From Verrucomicrobiaceae bacterium UBA2429 (GTDB taxonomy: Bacteria; Verrucomicrobiota; Verrucomicrobiia; Verrucomicrobiales; Verrucomicrobiaceae), in assembly GCA_002343505.1 (NCBI GenBank), contig DDQZ01000102.1, positions 30,967 through 94,966 of the forward strand: a stretch of DNA of 64,000 nt, read 5' to 3'. Both the position numbers and the translations under genes were made by a program. The notes beneath the pieces are model-generated. The model made no database searches. It saw nothing but the letters and a program-made list of their open reading frames with translations, and was not told the origin of the DNA. Shown here one piece after another: positions 1 through 7,767 of the stretch. Each line of letters begins with the position of its first letter. Position 1 is the first letter of the stretch.

Positions 1-2349
1 CAGCTCGCCGGCGACCTGCTGCCCGGCCGCACCGAGGCGGACCTCATCGCCTCCGGCTTTCAGCGCAACAACATGGTCACGCACGAGGGCGGAACCATCC
101 CGGAGGAAAACCTCACCAACTACAACGCCGACCGCGTGAAGACGCTCGGCGAGGCGGTGCTAGGCCTCACACTGGCCTGCGCGCAGTGCCATGATCACAA
201 GTTCGACCCCGTCACACAGAAGGATTACTTCCAGATGTTCGCCTTCTTCAACTCGCTCAGCGACCGCGGACTCGATGGCAACGGCGGCGTGAATCCAGGG
301 CCGTTTATCAGCGCCAAAACCGTGCTCAAGACCGATGAGGTGCCCGCTTTGCAGAAGCAAATCTCCACGCTGCGGCAAAGGCTCTCCACGCCTCATGGCA
401 AGATTTTAAGAGCATGGGAGAACCGTGAACGTGCCAGGCTCGACAAGTGCGGCACGGCTTTCCAAACGCACCCGACCCGCATCCTGAAAGTCTCCACACC
501 GAACCGGGGAAATGGCTTTGAGATGGAGGGGCAAAACGGCGTGCGCCTGCCCCAAGTGGCGGCCATGGCAGCCTATGATGTGTCCATGGAGCTGCCAAAA
601 ATCAGCGCTCCCATCACCGGTCTGCGCGTGGTCTTTCATCCTGTGCCCGATCTGCCCGGCGGTGGCTGGGGCAGCGGCCCGCAGGAAGGGCGCGCGCCAG
701 CTAAAGCCAAGGCCAAGACCGCCCCGAAAGAGGAGGCTCCCACGCACAAAGGCAGCTTCGTTCTCACCTCCATCGCGGCCACGGCGGGCAGTATCGCCAA
801 TGACCAGATCAACCTGCACAAGCTGGAGGAAATCGCCCACGTCACAGCCAACTCCTGGGACGTGAAATACCCGCCCGCCGCCTGTCTCGATCCGCGCAAT
901 GAAAGCGGCTGGGCGCCCGATCCCGCCACGGAGGGGCCGGTGCGCTTGACGGCCACTTTTGCCAGGCCGCTGAGCGCCAGCGACACACCCTTCCTCACCA
1001 CGCAGCTCGTCTTTGGACATGGCAAAAGCCTCATCCCTGGGCACTTCGAGATTTTCGTCATCACGGGTGAGGATGACGACAGCGCCCTGCCAGCGGACAT
1101 CATCGCCATTCTCGGCACCGCCGAGGCAAAGCGCAGCCCGCGGCAGAAGGCGGCGCTTTGGAGCTATGCGGCGGCTCATGCTGATGAGATGCGGCGCACG
1201 CGTGTCGACTTGGCGAACCTGGAGGAAAGGCTCGCCGCCTTGACCCAGCCGCACCCGACGATGGTCATGGATGTGGCCGCAAAGCCGCGTGACACTTTCA
1301 TCCTAAACCGTGGCGACTATGCGCAGCCCACGGTGAAAGTGAGCATGGGCACCATCGAGTCCCTGCCGCCCATGCCGGATGGTGCCGCGCAGGACCGGCT
1401 CGGACTCGCGCAGTGGATCACGATGAAAGGCAACCCGCTCACAGCCCGTGTGGCGGTGAACCGTTTTTGGAAAATGCTCTTCGGCACCGGCATCGTGGCC
1501 ACAGCGGCGGACTTCGGCATGCAGGGCGAGTGGCCGAGCCATCCCGATGTGCTCGACTGGCTCGCGGTGGAGTTCATGGAAAGCGGCTGGGATGTGAAGC
1601 GTCTCCTCAAGCTCATCGTCATGAGCGACACCTACCGCCAGACCTCCGCCGCCACGCCGGAAATGCTCGAGCGCGACCCGCAAAACCGCCTGCTCGCCCG
1701 TGGTCCGCGTTTCCGTCTTCCCGCCGAGCTGCTGCGCGATGCCGCGCTGAAGACCAGCGGCCTGCTCGTGCCGCGCATCGGCGGTCCCAGTGTCAACCCC
1801 TACACTCCCGGCGATCTCTGGCGCGAGGTCAGCCACTACGGGAGCACGCCGGCCACCGCACAGACCTTTGTGCAGGATCACGGTGAAAAGCTCTACCGCC
1901 GCAGTCTCTACACTTTCTGGAAACGCACCGCCGCCCCGCCCAACATGACGGCCTTCGACGCGCCCAACCGCGAGGTCTGCACCATTGACCGCGGCAATAC
2001 CACGACACCTCTGCAAGCGCTCGTCACCCTGAATGACCCGCAGTTCGTCGAAGCCGCCCGCGCCTTTGCGCAGCGCGCGCTGCATCAGTCCGGCGATGAT
2101 GCCGCGCGGCTGCGCTGGGCTTTTGCCGAAGCCACCTCGCGCCAGCCCAAAGCCGCCGAACTGGGCGTGCTGCTAGCCGCTCTCAAACGCGAGCGCCAGC
2201 ATTACAACGCCAAACCGCAAGCTGCCGCCCAGGCACTGCGAGTCGGTGAATCCCCTCGTGATGGCAAACTCCCCGCCATCGAGCACGCCGCCTGGATGCA
2301 GGTCGCCGCACTCATTCTCAACCTCAGCGAAAGCGTGACACGGAATTGA
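1..2349 (+). CDS. DUF1549/DUF1553 (PSD1-type) protein, 5' partial
   Basis: The reading frame is open from base 1, so the start lies upstream and the N-terminal part (in this family usually a signal peptide and a cytochrome-like PSCyt domain) is missing. The CAQCHDHK motif at bases 178-201 is the haem-type CxxCH signature typical of DUF1549. The segment at about 740-1090 looks like an inserted carbohydrate-binding, discoidin-like beta domain. The remainder from about 1390 is DUF1553, with the usual RVAVNRFW and DAPNREVC motifs. Proteins of this kind are abundant in Planctomycetes and Verrucomicrobia, are exported, and are always suspected of polysaccharide or glycan catabolism; the reaction is unproven. 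It ends 19 bases before the DUF1501 gene, its usual partner, and the two form an operon. Confidence 0.93.
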   Translation, partial: QLAGDLLPGRTEADLIASGFQRNNMVTHEGGTIPEENLTNYNADRVKTLGEAVLGLTLACAQCHDHKFDPVTQKDYFQMFAFFNSLSDRGLDGNGGVNPGPFISAKTVLKTDEVPALQKQISTLRQRLSTPHGKILRAWENRERARLDKCGTAFQTHPTRILKVSTPNRGNGFEMEGQNGVRLPQVAAMAAYDVSMELPKISAPITGLRVVFHPVPDLPGGGWGSGPQEGRAPAKAKAKTAPKEEAPTHKGSFVLTSIAATAGSIANDQINLHKLEEIAHVTANSWDVKYPPAACLDPRNESGWAPDPATEGPVRLTATFARPLSASDTPFLTTQLVFGHGKSLIPGHFEIFVITGEDDDSALPADIIAILGTAEAKRSPRQKAALWSYAAAHADEMRRTRVDLANLEERLAALTQPHPTMVMDVAAKPRDTFILNRGDYAQPTVKVSMGTIESLPPMPDGAAQDRLGLAQWITMKGNPLTARVAVNRFWKMLFGTGIVATAADFGMQGEWPSHPDVLDWLAVEFMESGWDVKRLLKLIVMSDTYRQTSAATPEMLERDPQNRLLARGPRFRLPAELLRDAALKTSGLLVPRIGGPSVNPYTPGDLWREVSHYGSTPATAQTFVQDHGEKLYRRSLYTFWKRTAAPPNMTAFDAPNREVCTIDRGNTTTPLQALVTLNDPQFVEAARAFAQRALHQSGDDAARLRWAFAEATSRQPKAAELGVLLAALKRERQHYNAKPQAAAQALRVGESPRDGKLPAIEHAAWMQVAALILNLSESVTRN

Positions 2350-2368
2350 AACATTGATTTGGCCCAAC

Positions 2369-3829
2369 ATGACCCTTCTCCACGAACACCTCTCCCACCT
2401 CACCCGCCGCAGCTTTCTCGGCGATGTTTCACGCGGCATCGGTGGCATCGCGCTGGGCAGCCTGCTGCATCAGGAAGGCCTGCGCGCCGCCTCTGACGCG
2501 CCGCGTATCGGCCTGCCCGGCTTCCCGCATTTCGCGCCGAAGGCCAGGCGCATGCTCTGCCTTTTCCAGAGTGGCGGCCTTTCTCATGTGGACCTCTTTG
2601 ATGACAAGCCCATGCTGCACAAGCACGCCGGGCAGGAAATCCCGCCGAGCATCAAAGGCACGCAGCGTCTCACCGGCATGACCAGCGGGCAGAGCGCCTA
2701 CCCCGTGGTGCCGCCACTCATGGCAGGCAGGCGCTGCGGCGGACACGGCACCTGGATCAGCGACTTGCTGCCGCACATCCAGACCATCGCCGATGACATT
2801 TGCCTCGTGAAAAGCCTGCACACCGAGGCCATCAACCACGATCCCGGCATTACTTATCTGAACACGGGGAACCAACTGCCCGGTTATGCCAGCATGGGCG
2901 CCTGGGTCAGCTACGGGCTCGGCACGGAGAATCAAAACCTGCCAGCCTTCATCGCCATGGTCTCCCAGGGCACGGGCAAAAATCCCGGCCAGCCCATTTT
3001 CTCGCGTCTCTGGGGCAGCGGTTTCCTGCCTTCCTCGCATCAGGGAGTGGGCCTGCGGCCGGGGGCCAATCCGGTGCTCTATCTGCAAAACCCGCCCGGC
3101 GTGGAACGCCCGCAGCGCCGCGCCCTGCTCGACGACCTCGCCCGGCTCAACCAAATGCGCGCCGATGAGCTGGGCGACCCCGAGACACTGACACGCATCA
3201 AGGCCTACGAGATGGCTTATCGAATGCAGGCCAGCGTGCCGGATCTCACCGACATCAGCGGCGAGTCCGCCGCCACGCTGGAGGCCTATGGCCCCGATGT
3301 GAGCAAGCCCGGCAGCTATGCCGCAAACTGCCTGCTCGCCCGCCGCCTGCTGGAGCGGGATGTGCGTTTTGTGCAGCTTTTTCATCGCGGCTGGGACCAG
3401 CACATCGCCATCTCACGCCAGTTGCCGAACCAATGCCATGACATTGACCAGCCCACCGCCGCGCTCATCAAGGATCTCAAATCACGCGGCTTGCTGGAGG
3501 ACACGCTTGTCGTCTTCGCCACCGAGTTTGGTCGCACCACCTTCAGCCAGGGCAAGCTCGGAGACCCCGGCATGGGTCGTGACCACCATGGGCGCTGCTT
3601 TTCCATCTGGCTGGCTGGCGGCGGTGTGAAGCCCGGCTTCGAATATGGCTCCACGGATGACTTCTGCTACAACATCGCCGAAAACCCCGTCCACATCCGA
3701 GACCTGCACGCCACCATTTTGCACTGCCTGGGCATTGATCACGCCCGCTTCAGCCACAAGTTCCGCGGCCTCAATGTCCGCCTCACCGGCGTGGAGGAAA
3801 GCCATGTGGTGAGGGACATCTTGCTTTGA
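2369..3829 (+). CDS. DUF1501 domain-containing protein (alkaline phosphatase/sulfatase superfamily)
   Basis: This is a 486-aa protein of the DUF1501 family, related in fold to arylsulfatases and alkaline phosphatases. The N-terminus ([20 protein letters not shown]) carries a twin-arginine-like RRSFL motif followed by a Gly/Ala/Leu-rich stretch, so Tat export is likely. Family-typical motifs are visible: [14 protein letters not shown] near residue 70, [12 protein letters not shown] near 155, and GRDHHGRCF near 405 with probable metal-binding histidines. I chose the ATG at 2369; a TTG 15 bases upstream is in frame, but the Tat-like signal fits better from 2369. It lies directly behind the DUF1549/DUF1553 gene, the standard pairing in this lineage. 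No substrate can be deduced from sequence. Confidence 0.93.
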   Translation: MTLLHEHLSHLTRRSFLGDVSRGIGGIALGSLLHQEGLRAASDAPRIGLPGFPHFAPKARRMLCLFQSGGLSHVDLFDDKPMLHKHAGQEIPPSIKGTQRLTGMTSGQSAYPVVPPLMAGRRCGGHGTWISDLLPHIQTIADDICLVKSLHTEAINHDPGITYLNTGNQLPGYASMGAWVSYGLGTENQNLPAFIAMVSQGTGKNPGQPIFSRLWGSGFLPSSHQGVGLRPGANPVLYLQNPPGVERPQRRALLDDLARLNQMRADELGDPETLTRIKAYEMAYRMQASVPDLTDISGESAATLEAYGPDVSKPGSYAANCLLARRLLERDVRFVQLFHRGWDQHIAISRQLPNQCHDIDQPTAALIKDLKSRGLLEDTLVVFATEFGRTTFSQGKLGDPGMGRDHHGRCFSIWLAGGGVKPGFEYGSTDDFCYNIAENPVHIRDLHATILHCLGIDHARFSHKFRGLNVRLTGVEESHVVRDILL

Positions 3830-3862
3830 CCTGCGGATTCGGCGGCGGGTGTTTCGGGCTGC

Positions 3863-3906
3863 GGCGGGGCTTTGCCCGCCCGGCGGGCCGGCGGGGAGTT
3901 TTGAAA
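3863..3906 (+). terminator. Possible GC-rich terminator after the DUF1501 gene
   Basis: GGCGGG (3863-3868) pairs with CCCGCC (3875-3880) around a 6-base loop. More complementary G/C blocks and a short T run (about 3900-3903) follow. The position, between the DUF1501 stop and the promoter of the next operon, fits a terminator. The sequence is so GC-rich that other folds are possible. Confidence 0.3.
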
Positions 3907-3919
3907 ATCGCTTCCAGGG

Positions 3920-3948
3920 TTGTCAAGGCGGCGGGGCTGCTCTAGCCT
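3920..3948 (+). promoter_or_regulatory. Possible sigma70-type promoter for the tig operon
   Basis: TTGTCA (3920-3925) and TAGCCT (3943-3948) are separated by 17 bases and lie about 65 bases upstream of the trigger factor ATG. The -10 box is a weak match, so this is only a candidate. Confidence 0.25.
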
Positions 3949-4010
3949 GACACCCCCTCCGAGGCTCCGGTCATCCGCGCGCCCCCTGGAAGGCGAGTTT
4001 TCCCACCCCC

Positions 4011-5369
4011 ATGAACATCAACGTCGAACACCAGCCCAACTGCCGAGCCGTGGCGCACATCCGCGTGCCCGCCGCCGAGGTCAGCAAACAGCGCAGCGCC
4101 ATCACCTCTTACTATGCCAGCCAGGTGCGCCTGCCCGGCTTCCGCCCCGGCAAGGCGCCCGCTGCCGCGGTGAGGAAGCGCTACAGCGCGGACATCGAGG
4201 CTGAGCTGGAGAAGCAGTTGATCAACGACGGCCTGCGCCAGGCCATCAAAAACGAGGGACTGGAAGTGCTGAACATCCTCTCGGTCACCGACAAGATGGT
4301 ACACGACACGGACCAGAGCTTCAGCTTCTCCGCCGAGATGAGCCTGGCTCCGAAATTCGAGCTGCCTGAATACAAGGGCATCCCGGTGAAGCTGCCGCGC
4401 GTGGAGGTCACCGACGCCGATGTGGACCATGACATCCTGCACCTGCGCGAGCGCCACGCCTCCTTCCAGGATGTGGAGCGCGGAGCGCAAAACGGCGACG
4501 CCGTGGTGCTCACCGCCACCGGCAGCCTGGACGGCGAGCCCCTGGCCGAAACCATGCCGGACGCGCCCCAGCACTTGCGGGAGATCAAGGAGAACTGGTT
4601 CCTTCTCGACGACGAGGAGGATTTCCTCCCCGGCTTCTATGCCGGACTGAACGGCATCCGCAAAGACGAGACGCGGACCCTGACCATCCCGCTGCCGGAG
4701 GACTTCCCCTACGAGCCGCTGCGCCAGAAGAACATCGAATTCACTGTCAACTGCAAAGGCGTGAAGGAGAAAAAGGTGCCTGAACTCGACGGCGACCTGC
4801 TCAAGAAGATTGGCGGCGAGGAACTCACCGTGGAAATGCTGCGCGGCGAGGTGCGCGAGGCCATCCGCCGCCGCCGGGAGGAAGCGCGCGAGAACGGGAA
4901 GGGCAATCAGGTCATCGCCCACATCTTTGAGAAGGTGGAGTTCGATCTGCCGCAGGAGATCGTCAACCGCGAGGCCCAGCGCCGCACCAACGAGATGGCC
5001 ATGCGCGCCATGCAGCAGGGCCTCAGCCATGAGGAGCTGCTCAAGCACCAGGACGAGATCCTCGGCAGCGCCACCCACCAGGCGCGCCAGAGCATCAAGG
5101 TCAGCTTCATCCTCGAGCAGGTGGCGCAGAAGGAGAATCTGGAGGTCACCCAGCAGCAGCTCATGCATGCCCTGGCGAACCTGGCCGCCCGCCAGAACAA
5201 GCCGGTGAAAAAATTCATGGCCGAGGCTCAGAAGAGCGGCCTCATCAGCAGCCTGCAGGAGGACCTGCTGCTGCAAAATGCCATGCAGTTCCTCAAGGAC
5301 AACGCCATCGTCGAAGAGACCGACCCCGAGCCCGAAGTTTGCGAGCAGCACCCCGCCGCCGCCGCGTGA
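4011..5369 (+). CDS. tig: Trigger factor (ribosome-associated chaperone)
   Basis: This 452-aa protein binds at the ribosome exit tunnel and shields nascent chains. The ribosome-binding signature GFRPGKAP is at residues 43-50 in the N-terminal domain. The middle region (about 150-250) corresponds to the FKBP-like peptidyl-prolyl isomerase domain and the long helical C-terminal part to the chaperone arms. The length is close to the family norm (about 430-460). The ATG start gives a canonical N-terminus (MNINVEHQPN), as in other trigger factors. The last residues are acidic and alanine-rich. Unusually, it is not followed by clpP/clpX but, 9 bases on, by an FabG-like reductase, an acyl carrier protein and a membrane protein, so it appears to be the first gene of a lipid-related operon. 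Confidence 0.93.
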   Translation: MNINVEHQPNCRAVAHIRVPAAEVSKQRSAITSYYASQVRLPGFRPGKAPAAAVRKRYSADIEAELEKQLINDGLRQAIKNEGLEVLNILSVTDKMVHDTDQSFSFSAEMSLAPKFELPEYKGIPVKLPRVEVTDADVDHDILHLRERHASFQDVERGAQNGDAVVLTATGSLDGEPLAETMPDAPQHLREIKENWFLLDDEEDFLPGFYAGLNGIRKDETRTLTIPLPEDFPYEPLRQKNIEFTVNCKGVKEKKVPELDGDLLKKIGGEELTVEMLRGEVREAIRRRREEARENGKGNQVIAHIFEKVEFDLPQEIVNREAQRRTNEMAMRAMQQGLSHEELLKHQDEILGSATHQARQSIKVSFILEQVAQKENLEVTQQQLMHALANLAARQNKPVKKFMAEAQKSGLISSLQEDLLLQNAMQFLKDNAIVEETDPEPEVCEQHPAAAA

Positions 5370-5378
5370 CCCCAGCGC

Positions 5379-6113
5379 ATGTCCGACCAACGCCGCATCC
5401 TCATCACCGGCGCGAACGGCGTCCTGGGGTGCGTGGTGGCGCGCCACTTCCTGGAGCGCGACCCGGATTGCCGCGTCTTCCTCGGTGTGCGTGAAAAGCG
5501 CGACGATGCGGAGGCGCTGGCCTCCTGCCACGCCGGGCGCGCCTTTCTCTGCCCGTTGGAGGTCACCAGAGCGGATGACTGGCAGGAGGCGGTGGCGCGG
5601 ATCGAGGCGGAGGCCGGGCCGCTCAGCGTGCTGGTCAACAATGCCGGCTGCCATGACGACGCCCTGCTCGCCCACATGACCGGCGGCCAATGGGCGCGCG
5701 TGCTCGACGCCAACCTCAACGCCGTCTTCCTCGGCTGCCAGGCCGCGCTCCAGCCCATGCTGCGCGAGCGCTGGGGCCGCATCATCAACATCGCTTCCCT
5801 GAGCGCCCTGCACCCCCCCGCCGGCCAGACCAACTACGCCGCCGCCAAGGCGGGCGTCATCGGCCTCACCCAGAGCCTGGCCAAGGAGACCGCCCGCCTC
5901 GGCATCACTGTCAACGCCCTCTGCCCGGGCCACATCGAGGGAGCGCCCCCCGCCGGCTGGAGCGTGGAGCAGCTCCAGGCCGCGCGGCGCCAGACACCCA
6001 TGCGCCGCTTTGCCCGGCCGGAGGAGATTGCCGCCGTGGTTTTCTTCCTTGCCAGCCGGGAGGCCAGCTATATGACTGGCGCCGCCTTGAAGCTGGACGG
6101 CGCGCTGGTGTGA
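5379..6113 (+). CDS. Short-chain dehydrogenase/reductase, FabG-like 3-oxoacyl-ACP reductase
   Basis: The 244-aa protein is a classical SDR. The NAD(P)-binding motif TGANGVLG spans residues 10-17, the NNAG motif is at 87-90, and the catalytic Ser140-Tyr153-Lys157 set is complete (YAAAK). The closest functional match is 3-oxoacyl-ACP reductase, which reduces beta-ketoacyl-ACP with NADPH. The adjacent acyl carrier protein gene, 32 bases downstream, supports an ACP-linked substrate. It is probably not the housekeeping fabG, which normally sits with fabD, fabF and acpP; here it is more likely a specialised copy for a dedicated acyl chain. It starts 9 bases after tig and is presumably cotranscribed. 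Confidence 0.88.
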   Translation: MSDQRRILITGANGVLGCVVARHFLERDPDCRVFLGVREKRDDAEALASCHAGRAFLCPLEVTRADDWQEAVARIEAEAGPLSVLVNNAGCHDDALLAHMTGGQWARVLDANLNAVFLGCQAALQPMLRERWGRIINIASLSALHPPAGQTNYAAAKAGVIGLTQSLAKETARLGITVNALCPGHIEGAPPAGWSVEQLQAARRQTPMRRFARPEEIAAVVFFLASREASYMTGAALKLDGALV

Positions 6114-6145
6114 GCGGCGGGCCGTCCTTTTTGTTTTTCCCCCGA

Positions 6146-6400
6146 ATGAACCTCCGCCAACGAATCAAAGAAGTCATGGCCAGCGAGTTGATGCTGGAAG
6201 TCGCCGCCGGGGACATCACCGACGACGGACCGCTCTTCGGTCCCGAAGGCATCGGTCTGGACAGTGTGGACGCGCTCCAGCTCGTGGTGGCCATCGAAAA
6301 GCACTTCAAGCTCAAGATCAGCGACCAGACAAAAGCGCGCGAGATCCTGCACAGCGTGGACAGCATCGCCAAAGCCATCGAGGAAGCCGGGCTGGGCTGA
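6146..6400 (+). CDS. Acyl carrier protein
   Basis: This is an 84-aa acyl carrier protein. The phosphopantetheine attachment serine is Ser40 in the motif GLDSVDAL, and helix III is followed by a typical acidic C-terminal helix. The start is the ATG at 6146; a longer in-frame extension upstream overlaps the ketoreductase in another frame and is spurious. The N-terminal segment MNLRQRIKEVMASELML is longer than in AcpP and resembles the stand-alone ACPs of accessory acyl-transfer clusters (aryl polyene, lipid A or lipid modification). Together with the preceding ketoreductase and the following membrane protein it suggests synthesis and membrane handling of a specialised acyl group; that pathway is inference. 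Confidence 0.9.
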   Translation: MNLRQRIKEVMASELMLEVAAGDITDDGPLFGPEGIGLDSVDALQLVVAIEKHFKLKISDQTKAREILHSVDSIAKAIEEAGLG

Positions 6401-6409
6401 GCCAAGGGC

Positions 6410-7378
6410 ATGAAAAAAGCCCTGGTCATCGCCCTGAAGATCGCCGTCACCACGGTGCTCCTCGGCATGATCTTCCGCGAGCACCAGTTCACCGGGGAAA
6501 TCCTGCCGCACCTGCGCGCCATGGGTGCCAACTGGCCCTGGGCGCTCGCCGGGCTCGCCTGCGCCGGGCTGGCCGTCCTCTTCGCCGCGCTGCGCTGGCA
6601 GGCGTTGCTGGCCGGCCAGGACCAGCGCGTGCCGCCGGGCAGGGTGGCGCGCGTCACCTTCGAGGCAGCCTTTTTCAACATCACCTCCCTCGGCGCGCTC
6701 GGCGGGGACGCATGGCGCGTCATAGCCCTGCTGCGAAGGAATGGCGCGCAGAAGCTGCCCGTCATGGCCTCCATCATGCTCGACCACCTCGTCGGCCTTG
6801 TCTCCGTCTCCATCGTTTTCCTCGGCTGCGGCTGGCTGGTGCGGGAAAAGCTGGAGCAGCTCAGCCCGGAGGCGGACGCGGTGCTGCGCGGCTTCGCCGT
6901 CTTCATGGCCGGCTCCCTCCTCGGCATCCTCGTTTCCGTGCTCTCCTTCACCCCGCGCATCTATGCCTGGGGCGAGTCAAAGCTGCCCTGGCTGCTGGGC
7001 TGGCCGCCGCTGAAAAAATTCGGCCAGGCCTGCGACGCGCTGCGCCACGCCTGGCGCTGGTCCCTGCTCGCCCTCGGCGCCTCCCTGGTGCTCTACCTCT
7101 TCCACTTCCTCGTCTTCTACTGCGGCATCCGCGCCGTGGGCGGCACCGCACCCTTCACCGGGTTCATGGCCGCCATGCCTGTCATAGACATGGCCGCCGG
7201 GCTGCCCGTCTCCGTCTCCGGTCTCGGCGTGCGGGAAAAGACCTTCGAGGCCCTCGTCGGCGGACTCGCCGGCCTGCCCGCGTCCAAGGCCGTCGCAGCC
7301 TCCCTGGCCGGCTGGCTCATGAACGTCTGCTGGGGGCTGGCCGGCGGCCTGCTCTTCGTGCGCGGGAGGAGGGACTGA
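6410..7378 (+). CDS. Flippase-like / LPG-synthase transmembrane-domain (UPF0104) protein
   Basis: A 322-aa polytopic inner-membrane protein with about eight hydrophobic helices, starting at residues 5-20 and ending near 305. The pattern FEAAFFNITSLGALGGDAWRV around residues 83-103 and the late motif GLPVSVSGLGVREKTFE near 264 are hallmarks of the lysylphosphatidylglycerol synthase transmembrane/UPF0104 family, a group that includes lipid flippase-like proteins. It lacks the cytosolic MprF synthase domain, so it cannot itself aminoacylate lipids. It starts 9 bases after the ACP and is the last gene of the tig-SDR-ACP operon. A role in translocating a lipid product of that operon is plausible but unproven. 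Confidence 0.85.
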   Translation: MKKALVIALKIAVTTVLLGMIFREHQFTGEILPHLRAMGANWPWALAGLACAGLAVLFAALRWQALLAGQDQRVPPGRVARVTFEAAFFNITSLGALGGDAWRVIALLRRNGAQKLPVMASIMLDHLVGLVSVSIVFLGCGWLVREKLEQLSPEADAVLRGFAVFMAGSLLGILVSVLSFTPRIYAWGESKLPWLLGWPPLKKFGQACDALRHAWRWSLLALGASLVLYLFHFLVFYCGIRAVGGTAPFTGFMAAMPVIDMAAGLPVSVSGLGVREKTFEALVGGLAGLPASKAVAASLAGWLMNVCWGLAGGLLFVRGRRD

Positions 7379-7488
7379 CACCTCAGTTTCGCCATGCCAG
7401 CTCACCGCGCGTGCTCCTCGAGAACGGAGCAACACGGCCCGCATGTCGGCTGCGGCGCCCCGCCACAGCCTGTCCCTGAGGGCTGCGC

Positions 7489-7506
7489 TCGGTCGGCCAC
7501 GACCGA
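7489..7506. terminator. Hairpin in the convergent intergenic region (possible terminator)
   Basis: TCGGTCG (7489-7495) and CGACCGA (7500-7506) form a perfect 7-bp stem with loop GCCA. It lies between the convergent flippase-like gene and the kinase gene. There is no U-tract on either side, so it may be a transcription roadblock or part of a degenerate repeat rather than a true intrinsic terminator. Confidence 0.35.
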
Positions 7507-7595
7507 TGGGATGACGGAAGTTCAAAGCCACGGATTGTCGTGAAGACGCGGGTAAACGGCACGCGGGACGCATGCGCTCCGCACCAGGCACTGTC

Positions 7596-7676
7596 CGCAG
7601 GCTCGTCTGCCAGAACGAGGAGGTTGGGAGAGCATCGGGGCTTTTCGATCCCCGCAGTCTGGCGGCTGCGCCTGCC
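7596..7676. repeat. REPIN-like element A (paired inverted REP hairpins)
   Basis: Two similar hairpin units face each other. The left unit (7596-7620) is GCAGGC followed by a CTCG...CGAG stem enclosing TCTGCCAGAA. The right unit (7653-7676) is its inverted relative, ending in GCCTGC. The outer hexamers GCAGGC (7597-7602) and GCCTGC (7670-7675) are complementary, so the whole element can fold into one long hairpin. This is the architecture of REPINs. It is immediately followed by element B with the same layout. No RAYT transposase is in the window. Confidence 0.6.
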
Positions 7677-7682
7677 GCCCGT

Positions 7683-7766
7683 CGTAGGCTCGTTCGCCAG
7701 AACGAGGGCTGGGGTGGGCTTGCGACGTGATCGGAAGGCTCCGCATTCTGGCGAATGCGCCTACGG
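7683..7766. repeat. REPIN-like element B (paired inverted REP hairpins)
   Basis: The left unit (7683-7707) has GTAGGC followed by the stem CTCGTT/AACGAG around CGCCAG. The right unit (7742-7766) has the stem CGCATT/AATGCG around CTGGCG, then GCCTAC. The outer arms GTAGGC (7684-7689) and GCCTAC (7759-7764) pair. Compared with element A, both members of a pair have changed together (C-G to T-A), which supports selection for the fold. The element ends two bases from the kinase stop codon and may form its 3' mRNA end. Confidence 0.62.
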
Positions 7767-7767
7767 T

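Noticed and set aside
3942..5933. A 663-aa minus-strand frame opposite trigger factor and the SDR
   Set aside because: It is a high-GC shadow of two clearly recognisable genes; composition is His/Val/Gly biased without domains.
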